The notes under the pieces are model-generated. The model saw nothing but the letters and a program-made list of their open reading frames with translations, was not told the origin of the DNA and made no database searches. From positions 1 to 6,242 of the forward strand of contig JAYUQP010000133.1 of NCBI GenBank assembly GCA_043757265.1: a DNA stretch of 6,242 nt, in the 5' to 3' direction. Below, piece by piece: positions 1-5,127 of this stretch; the first letter of the stretch is position 1; the number at the start of each line of letters is the position of its first letter. Source of the DNA: JANPLN01 sp043757265. GTDB lineage: Bacteria; Bdellovibrionota; Bdellovibrionia; Bdellovibrionales; JAGQZY01. The position numbers and the translations under genes were made by a program.

Positions 1-1256
1 GCGCCCTCTTCGGGATCTGTGGATCCACAAATTTCATCGACCAGAACAAGGGATTGCGGGCCATCAAGGGAGCAAGCGGCATTCAATGTTTTTAGGTGGC
101 CAACAAAAGTGCTCAGTTGTGAATCTACACTTTGCGCGTCACCCACGGCAACGATCACATCTTTAAAAAATGGCAAACTACTTGTGGATTCTACGCAGAC
201 CGGAAGTCCGCAGCGCGCCATTTGTGCGGCCAAGCCAAAGCTTTTCATCAAGACGGTTTTTCCGCCTGCGTTCGGTCCCGAAAGCAAAAGAATTCTATCT
301 TTCTGGCTCAGGCGCACAGAATTAGGAATGACTTTTTCGCCGTTAATTACCATCAACGGGTGTCGAACGTTATCGATTTGAATTTCTTCGTTGGTAAAGC
401 GAATTGGTTTCGCAGCAAGAGTTGTCGTGAATTGCGCCTGGGCCAATCGCGTGTCGCACTCCAACATCAGCTCTTTGGTTTTTACAATATCGTTGATCAG
501 CGAAAACAAATACTTCGACATATCATTGAGTAACTTTTCGATTTCCTCCTCGATTTCGGCTTCAATGCGTTTGAGGTGATTATTTAAAGGCACAACCTCT
601 TGCGGTTCCATGAACACTGTTTGTTTCGTCGTGCTCGTAGCATGTATAATTCCTGGTAGCTCGTGGCGCATTCCACTTTTTATCGGGATCACCCATCGGC
701 CTTCGCGATTGGTTACAAACTTGTCTTGCAACATGTTGTCGTTGACGTTCGATTTAACAATGGCATTCAGTGACGACTGAATTTTTTGAATTTGCGTCTT
801 TTTTTCGTTGTAGAGGTTGTAGAGAGTTTCGCTGGCATCGGCGCGAATCTCCGCTTGCGGGGTGATCAATTGATCGATGGCTGAAAGGGGCGGGTTTAAG
901 TCAATCATCTGCTTCTGGACGGCGTCGCCCCACGCAGACGGAGAGTTTTTTAAAATACGCCGTAGAGTATCTCCTTCGATAAGGAATAATCGAACATCTT
1001 TCAGTTCTAACGGCTTCAGTTGTGATTGTTTTTCCAGGCGATGGTACCACGAATGAAAAAGGTCGAGACTCTCCATAAATGGGCGCTCACCGTGCGCGAG
1101 CATTGCTTGAGCGTCGGCAATAATGTGAAAGTTTTCGGTAGCAATATCCTGCGAGGCGAGTGGCCCGGTCTGGAGAAGCGCATCTTTAGCAGCCGCGCTG
1201 GTCGCATAAGACGCCAAATGTTTTACAATTTTTTGCCAATCAAGGTTTTCGAACAA
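1..1256 (-). CDS. mutS2: Endonuclease MutS2 / MutS-family DNA-binding ATPase, N-terminal part (cut by window edge)
   Basis: The frame is open from a TTG at 1256 to the left window edge, giving 418 complete codons with no stop or frameshift. The product matches MutS2: an N-terminal helical segment opening FENLDWQKIV, a core with KFVTNREGRWVIPIK (about residues 187-201) and a short form of the family's F-x-EP-x-x-V motif (FMEPQEVV), then the ABC-type ATPase. Walker A is GPNAGGKT (327-334), followed by the conserved GDAQSVDSQLSTF stretch and Walker B LVLVDE with D407 and E408. MutS2 proteins lack the mismatch-recognition domain of MutS. Known roles are suppression of recombination and, in Bacillus, rescue of collided ribosomes. 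The family is usually near 780 residues, so the C-terminal part, including any Smr nuclease domain, lies outside the window. The TTG start is chosen because GGAGG sits 5 bases upstream; there is no ATG near the N-terminal homology. The post-Walker-B loop reads DEICGSTDP rather than the common DELGAGTDP. Family assignment is confident; nuclease activity cannot be judged. Confidence 0.93.
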   Translation of the reverse strand, partial: MFENLDWQKIVKHLASYATSAAAKDALLQTGPLASQDIATENFHIIADAQAMLAHGERPFMESLDLFHSWYHRLEKQSQLKPLELKDVRLFLIEGDTLRRILKNSPSAWGDAVQKQMIDLNPPLSAIDQLITPQAEIRADASETLYNLYNEKKTQIQKIQSSLNAIVKSNVNDNMLQDKFVTNREGRWVIPIKSGMRHELPGIIHATSTTKQTVFMEPQEVVPLNNHLKRIEAEIEEEIEKLLNDMSKYLFSLINDIVKTKELMLECDTRLAQAQFTTTLAAKPIRFTNEEIQIDNVRHPLMVINGEKVIPNSVRLSQKDRILLLSGPNAGGKTVLMKSFGLAAQMARCGLPVCVESTSSLPFFKDVIVAVGDAQSVDSQLSTFVGHLKTLNAACSLDGPQSLVLVDEICGSTDPEEG

Positions 1257-2781
1257 CGCGACCTCCAATCAAAAGAGCAATTAGTAAACCAACAAGGATT
1301 TGTGGCCACATCCCCGCATAGTAAGAATAAAAAGTAGGTTCTGGTTTAGATTTGTAATTGACGGTGAAGGCTCCTACCCATTCCTGATGGCGTGGGCTTA
1401 ACTCCGAAATGTCTCCGCTGGCGGAAATGGCTGCAGAGATTCCGGTGTTGGTAGACCGTATCAGCGGAAGGCGAAACTCGATGGCGCGCGCCAGAGTCAT
1501 ATAAAGGTGTTGATATGGCTCAAAAGCGTACCCAAACCAAGAGTCATTCGTCACGTTCACGATCACCTGGGCATTCTTTTGAAAGAGAACTCTGCTGTTG
1601 AAATCAAAAAGCGATTCATAGCAGATCTGTGCGCCGAGTATGGGAAGTTGGTCGCTCCCCAAGCTTAAGACCTCGGGTCCAGTGCCCCAGCCAAAATCCG
1701 AGACCATGGGAAACCACATTTTGAGTTTGGGATAGAGAGATGCTCCCGGAAAATATTCGCCAAAAGCCAGGAGCATGGTTTTTTTATAACTTTGAAGATA
1801 TTCCCCGCGTTTTCCAAAAAGCACCATCGAGTTGTAAACCGCCGGTCCTTGCTGTTCATAGGCTCCGGTCAATAGAGGGCGCTCGAAACTTTGAATCGAG
1901 TGAATCAGTCGCTGCTGGTAGGAGTCCTTGCGAAGGGTCTTTGTGATGTAGGAGGGATAGGCGGTCTCGGGCCAAATGATCAAATGAGCATTCGGCGATT
2001 GCTCCACTCCCTGAGCCGTCAGTTCCGAAAACTTTCGCAAGATGTACTCGTGAAAGCGCGGCCCCTTGTCTTGTTCAACTTTGATGGCATTCCCGATATT
2101 GGCCTGGACCACGATGGCCGTGAAAGAATTTTCACCTTCTTTAAAACGTTGCTTGAGCTGGTAGCCGATAAGTTGTGGGAGCGCAAAAAGTAAAAGTGCG
2201 AAGGCAAGAAAGCGTTTTTTCTTTTGCATCAGAAACAAAAGGATCAATCCATTCACGAAGAGCGTGATTAAGTTCAATCCATAAAAACCGATCCACTCGG
2301 CCATCTGTGCTCCCGGAAGCGAAGCCCACAGCCACGGGTAGCCCAGGTGCCAAAAAAAGATTGTGGGGTAGAAGCTTTCGCAAACCGCAAAAACCACTGG
2401 GATCAAAAGCCAAGAGGTCCTGGGCGAGACGCGAGATTGAAGATAACCCCAAAGTACGGCAGCGAGAGGGTAGTAAAGGTGAGCACAACTCGCAAAAAGG
2501 AGCAAAACGAGATAACCAACTACCGGTGGCAAACCTCCGAACTCGATACAGGTGTGCGCTACCCAATGAAAGCCGATGAGGTTGAGAATAAATTGGCAGA
2601 CCCATCCGCTCCAAAAAAGTTTTTTATAACTGTTGGCATTTCGAATCCAAAAAAACCAAAGGGGTGCCAGACAAAACCCCAAAGCCCACGGGGGAAATGG
2701 AATATAAGTTGTGCCGATAAGAAATCCTGCTACGATAGGAAGAGTGTAGGTTTTGGCAAAGTGTTTTACGGATGAAACCAT
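1240..2781 (-). CDS. lnt: Apolipoprotein N-acyltransferase (Lnt)
   Basis: Lnt is an inner-membrane enzyme that moves an acyl chain from phospholipid to the N-terminal cysteine of apolipoproteins, the last step of lipoprotein maturation. The 513-residue product (E. coli Lnt has 512) has hydrophobic segments at about residues 13-27, 33-46, 55-75, 87-114, 123-138, 166-185 and 190-208, then a periplasmic nitrilase-like (CN hydrolase) domain, then a last helix at about 491-510. The catalytic triad is visible: E272 in IIWPETAYPSY, K334 in YKKTMLLAFGEYFP and C387 in AQICYESLF; C387 has the same number as in E. coli. The downstream TNDSWFG and RSTNTGISA motifs are also present. I chose the ATG at 2781; a TTG at 2817 would add 12 residues with no membrane or family character. 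Neither start has a good Shine-Dalgarno. The 3' end overlaps mutS2 by 17 bases, so both are probably co-transcribed. The start is the only uncertain point. Confidence 0.96.
   Translation of the reverse strand: MVSSVKHFAKTYTLPIVAGFLIGTTYIPFPPWALGFCLAPLWFFWIRNANSYKKLFWSGWVCQFILNLIGFHWVAHTCIEFGGLPPVVGYLVLLLFASCAHLYYPLAAVLWGYLQSRVSPRTSWLLIPVVFAVCESFYPTIFFWHLGYPWLWASLPGAQMAEWIGFYGLNLITLFVNGLILLFLMQKKKRFLAFALLLFALPQLIGYQLKQRFKEGENSFTAIVVQANIGNAIKVEQDKGPRFHEYILRKFSELTAQGVEQSPNAHLIIWPETAYPSYITKTLRKDSYQQRLIHSIQSFERPLLTGAYEQQGPAVYNSMVLFGKRGEYLQSYKKTMLLAFGEYFPGASLYPKLKMWFPMVSDFGWGTGPEVLSLGSDQLPILGAQICYESLFDFNSRVLFQKNAQVIVNVTNDSWFGYAFEPYQHLYMTLARAIEFRLPLIRSTNTGISAAISASGDISELSPRHQEWVGAFTVNYKSKPEPTFYSYYAGMWPQILVGLLIALLIGGRVVRKP
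1262..1266 (-). promoter_or_regulatory. Ribosome binding site deciding the mutS2 TTG start
   Basis: On the minus strand GGAGG lies within the last codons of lnt, 5 bases before the TTG at 1256-1254. The only other in-frame candidate nearby, a TTG at 1268-1266, lies just inside the stop that bounds the frame, overlaps this GGAGG and has no ribosome binding site of its own. Ribosomes ending lnt at 1240 would be close by, so translational coupling is likely (inference). Confidence 0.7.
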
Positions 2782-2804
2782 GAAGTCAAATCTAGCTGAT
2801 CCAC

Positions 2805-2810
2805 GGAGGG
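2805..2810 (+). promoter_or_regulatory. Ribosome binding site for the zinc-ribbon gene
   Basis: GGAGGG lies upstream of two in-frame start candidates: a GTG at 2811, which it abuts with no spacer, and an ATG at 2817. Spacing of 7 bases from GGAGG favours the ATG at 2817. It sits in the 35-base gap between the divergent starts of lnt and this gene, which is too short to hold two full promoters outside coding sequence. Confidence 0.65.
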
Positions 2811-2816
2811 GTGCCA

Positions 2817-3494
2817 ATGAAATTCATGCCCATTATTCACCAAGACAAGTCCCCCCAAATAATTCCTGACATAGAGATCACAAACAAGATTTCTGTTCAG
2901 GATTTGGTTTTAGACCACTGCCCTTCGTGCTATCAAACTCTTAAACCGAAGGCGCTCGACTGTGCCTCTTGCGGAATTATTCTTCAAAATTATCGGCGAG
3001 CAAGTACTGAGCGAAAGCTAAAACACACAATCGGCGGGCTTTATCACCTGACTGCCGAAGAGTGTGTTCAGCTCGAAAGAGCTTGGGGAAAAATTGAAAG
3101 CGTCTACTACGATCAAAATTTACATAATCAATTTTTACATATGTGCTTGCGCCTGAAGAGTTTGCCCTTTGCGGTTAAGAGGTACAAAAGCCGTCTTGAT
3201 ATGGATTCATACGATGACATTGCAACAATGATGAAAAACCGGGCGATATTGCTTGCGAGCGAATCTTTACCGTCGACTCGATCTGCGGAGGCCTGGGTGC
3301 CTCCCGTTCTTGCCCTGGCACTCTTTCGGACGCTGATTGTTTTTTTAATCGTCGGAACTTGTGCGGGCAGCATCTTGATGTTGATTTCGGCATTAGCGAC
3401 CGAAAAACTTTTCTTTTTCGCCCTTGGCGCTTTTTTAACTACTTCGTGTTTGCTAAGTGCGATGACCTTGCTCCGCTTGCACAGATCACTTTAG
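2817..3494 (+). CDS. Uncharacterised zinc-ribbon protein with two C-terminal membrane helices
   Basis: I do not recognise a named family. The 225-residue product has a compact zinc ribbon near its N-terminus, with C35 and C38 (CPSC) and C49 and C52 (CASC), a CxxC-x10-CxxC layout expected to bind one zinc ion. A mainly polar, probably helical middle part follows (about 60-160), including a His/Phe/Cys and Ala/Tyr patterned stretch at about 103-127 (HNQFLHMCLRL, then AVKRYKSRL) that could form a helical hairpin. Two hydrophobic segments at about 172-194 and 198-219 end the protein, separated by a short TEK turn, with a basic tail (RLHRSL). This suggests a membrane hairpin with ribbon and tail in the cytoplasm (inference). 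No signal peptide is seen. The start is set by GGAGG 7 bases before the ATG; a GTG at 2811 abuts that site. It is divergent from lnt and convergent with the S8 peptidase, so it is probably transcribed alone. That it is a real gene is supported by the start signal, the cysteine pattern and the lack of a competing frame. Confidence 0.85.
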   Translation: MKFMPIIHQDKSPQIIPDIEITNKISVQDLVLDHCPSCYQTLKPKALDCASCGIILQNYRRASTERKLKHTIGGLYHLTAEECVQLERAWGKIESVYYDQNLHNQFLHMCLRLKSLPFAVKRYKSRLDMDSYDDIATMMKNRAILLASESLPSTRSAEAWVPPVLALALFRTLIVFLIVGTCAGSILMLISALATEKLFFFALGAFLTTSCLLSAMTLLRLHRSL

Positions 3495-3495
3495 G

Positions 3496-3516
3496 GTGTG
3501 TCTCAGATGGACACAC
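3496..3516. terminator. Hairpin between two convergent genes, possible bidirectional terminator
   Basis: A perfect 7-bp stem, GTGTGTC at 3496-3502 and GACACAC at 3510-3516, encloses a 7-base loop. It lies between the stop codons of the zinc-ribbon gene (ends 3494) and the S8 peptidase (ends 3519). There is no good T-tract on either strand: on the plus strand the following bases are only moderately T-rich (TTAGTTATTATT, from 3519). It may therefore be a weak terminator or only a transcript-end hairpin. Confidence 0.4.
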
Positions 3517-3518
3517 AC

Positions 3519-4895
3519 TTAGTTATTATTGATTTGTCGTTCAACACCCATAGACTTGATCAGAGTTTTTCCAAACTCCACAAAGCGAGTGGTATTAGGA
3601 TCCATGTTAGGATCATTTTGCAATGACTGCGGATCGGAAGAAAAACTTCCATCGCGAAAGCCGCCAGCGTTGCTGGCAAGAACTCCAGAAGCGCCAATAC
3701 CCTGATCCAATGCGGTCAAAGCTTTATAAATGTTTAGCTTTTTTGATGTTCCTGTTTTGGACCGCAACCATGGGTATTCGTCGCCGGTTTTTAAAATGTG
3801 TTCTTTAAGCGCAAGGTAATTAAATTCAGGGTTATTTGCCTTGATCAAAACGGCCAGGCCGGTGGCAAACGCAGTGGCTTGCGAAGTTCCAGTGAGAGTA
3901 CCAAAAGTGTTTCCGGGAAGGGTAGAGTATATTTCTTCGCCAGGGGCTGCCACGTGTACACTGTGCACTCCGTAGTTACTTGAAGATAAAACCTGCAGCT
4001 GTGGGTTGATCGCAGTTACTGAAATAATATTATCTAGATCGTAATTTGCGGGATAATATTTCTGTTGATCCGAATTGCTGCGCTCATTCCCAGCTGCCGC
4101 AACAAACAGGATACCTTGGCTGCGCGCTTTGCGAACGGCTTCGAATTCTTTTTGGCTGTAATCGGTTCCGCCACCAGAGTAGTTTATAATATTGGCTTTC
4201 ATTTGTGTGGCGTAGTTGAAAGCTTTAATGGTGTTTTCAAGGTTGTTGCCAGGCGCTTTTGGATCGTAATATTTCAAAACCATCATACTGACTTTTGATG
4301 CAATTCCGGTGATACCGAAACCATTACCACCCTCAGCGCCAATGATACCAGCGATGTGTGTGCCGTGTCCGTGATTATCGTCGATACGATTTGAGTTGTT
4401 CACAAAGTTCCAACCGTGAACATCATCGGCGTAGCCATTATGATCGTCGTCCACGGCGTTGGTTGCTTTGTCACGGCCTAACTTATCTTTGCCAGTTTCA
4501 CCTGCATTCACCCAAAGATTGTTTTTTAAGTCGCGATGGTTGGTATCAATGCCTGTATCCACAACAGCAACAATGATATTGCGGTTACCCTCGGTGATTC
4601 CGCGAGCTTTCAGAGCGTCGGAAACCTGTAGACCCCAATTCTTAGAAATATCTGGATCGTTAAGAAGCATAGTGTTCTTTTCATTCGAATTATTTTTTGT
4701 GAGGAAAGGAACCTTGACGTCATCTACAGCCGCTGGACGATGGCCAGACGAAAGCGTACGAGGCTTTACGATTCGGGCTTTCAACAAACCAGTCACCTGA
4801 AGCGATGGCTTTACAGAGGTTTTATAAGCGCTGTAACCGATGCAACCCGCTCCGCCGATGATCATCGTGCTGACTAATAGATTTGTAAGCTTCAT
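3519..4895 (-). CDS. Exported S8 family (subtilisin-like) serine peptidase
   Basis: The 458-residue product is a subtilase. Catalytic residues are visible: D113 in VAVVDTGID, H177 in GHGTHIAG and S338 in GTLTGTSQATAF, with oxyanion Asn N270 in VAAAGN. The stretch DDDHNGYADDVHGWNF (about 149-164) is common in this subgroup. The N-terminus has a short basic start and a hydrophobic segment (about 5-22), so it is a signal peptide or membrane anchor. A cysteine at 18 in GGAGC resembles a lipobox, but Gly at -3 is atypical. Residues 23-85 do not look like a standard I9 inhibitor propeptide. The C-terminal 60 residues are rich in Gly, Ser, Asn and Asp and lie beyond the catalytic domain. The usual GTSMAAPH-type motif is GTSQATAF here, so Ala342 replaces the conserved Pro. 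ATG at 4895 follows AGGA directly and a G-run a few bases further up, an imperfect ribosome site. The gene stands alone behind a 232-base intergenic region. Substrate unknown; protein processing or prey/nutrient digestion are both possible. Confidence 0.93.
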   Translation of the reverse strand: MKLTNLLVSTMIIGGAGCIGYSAYKTSVKPSLQVTGLLKARIVKPRTLSSGHRPAAVDDVKVPFLTKNNSNEKNTMLLNDPDISKNWGLQVSDALKARGITEGNRNIIVAVVDTGIDTNHRDLKNNLWVNAGETGKDKLGRDKATNAVDDDHNGYADDVHGWNFVNNSNRIDDNHGHGTHIAGIIGAEGGNGFGITGIASKVSMMVLKYYDPKAPGNNLENTIKAFNYATQMKANIINYSGGGTDYSQKEFEAVRKARSQGILFVAAAGNERSNSDQQKYYPANYDLDNIISVTAINPQLQVLSSSNYGVHSVHVAAPGEEIYSTLPGNTFGTLTGTSQATAFATGLAVLIKANNPEFNYLALKEHILKTGDEYPWLRSKTGTSKKLNIYKALTALDQGIGASGVLASNAGGFRDGSFSSDPQSLQNDPNMDPNTTRFVEFGKTLIKSMGVERQINNN

Positions 4896-4974
4896 TCCTG
4901 CCCCCGTTTACAAGTGTTAAGAGCAAAGTAGGTGCCTAAAGGATTGATTGATAAGTTATGGATTTTGTTGGAGT

Positions 4975-5025
4975 CTCGACTTGATTCAGACCTCTTAAAT
5001 GGTCATCTTTTAGAGGAGTGTCGAG
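4975..5025. repeat. Nested inverted repeat upstream of the S8 peptidase gene
   Basis: An outer 6-bp arm pair, CTCGAC at 4975-4980 and GTCGAG at 5020-5025, encloses an inner imperfect pair, CCTCTTAAA at 4991-4999 and TTTTAGAGG at 5008-5016 (8 of 9 positions pair). No T-run follows on the minus strand, so it does not look like a terminator. It lies about 80-130 bases before the peptidase start codon and could be an operator or a structured leader. That role is inference; I see no convincing -35/-10 pair around it. Confidence 0.4.
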
Positions 5026-5040
5026 TGTGTAGACAGATTC

Positions 5041-5061
5041 AAAAACGTCTCATAGTGAGAC
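5041..5061 (-). terminator. Probable intrinsic terminator (second of two) after the DUF1592 gene
   Basis: On the minus strand a perfect 6-bp stem (GTCTCA at 5061-5056, TGAGAC at 5052-5047) with a 3-base loop CTA is followed after one G by five T residues (5045-5041). This is the layout of a short Rho-independent terminator, 67 bases beyond the stop of the DUF1592 gene at 5128. The stem is short, so efficiency may be modest. The same 15 bases could also be read as a palindromic operator. Confidence 0.55.
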
Positions 5062-5066
5062 AATGT

Positions 5067-5120
5067 AAAACGCAGCTCAAACTTTCATACTAATGAGAGG
5101 CTGCATCGTTGAGCTTTGCG
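5067..5120 (-). terminator. Probable terminator or structured 3' end just after the DUF1592 gene
   Basis: Arms CGCA plus GCTCAA on one side (5071-5080) pair with TTGAGC plus TGCG on the other (5109-5114 and 5117-5120), giving 10 pairs with a two-base bulge. Inside, CTTTCAT (5082-5088) and ATGAGAG (5093-5099) pair over 7 positions, allowing one G-U. On the minus strand the outer stem is followed directly by TTTT (5070-5067). It starts 8 bases after the DUF1592 stop codon and lies just before the second hairpin at 5041-5061. Confidence 0.45.
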
Positions 5121-5127
5121 AAAACAC

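Noticed and set aside
19..579. Plus-strand open frames over the left end
   Set aside because: They lie opposite the MutS2 reading, which has Walker A and B motifs and is uninterrupted; the plus-strand translations show no recognisable domain.
1016..1337. Short open frames on both strands at the mutS2/lnt junction
   Set aside because: They are in other frames of mutS2 and lnt and have no family features or start signals.
1784..2632. Repeated T-run words (TTTTTTATAACT near 1788 and 2620)
   Set aside because: Both lie inside lnt and are explained by Lys- and Tyr-coding codons (SYKK) on the minus strand; no mobile-element borders are present.
2709..2736. Possible promoter TTGTGC / TACGAT for the zinc-ribbon gene
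   Set aside because: Only a weak match to consensus in both boxes and inside lnt; not distinguishable from chance.
2141..2775. Frames of 90-157 codons overlapping lnt
   Set aside because: They overlap the catalytically intact, full-length lnt in other frames; their composition is that of antisense or shifted membrane-protein codons.
2782..2817. A 12-residue N-terminal extension of Lnt from a TTG at 2817
   Set aside because: It has no ribosome site and adds residues before a normal Lnt N-terminus; the ATG at 2781 gives the expected length and places the catalytic Cys at 387.
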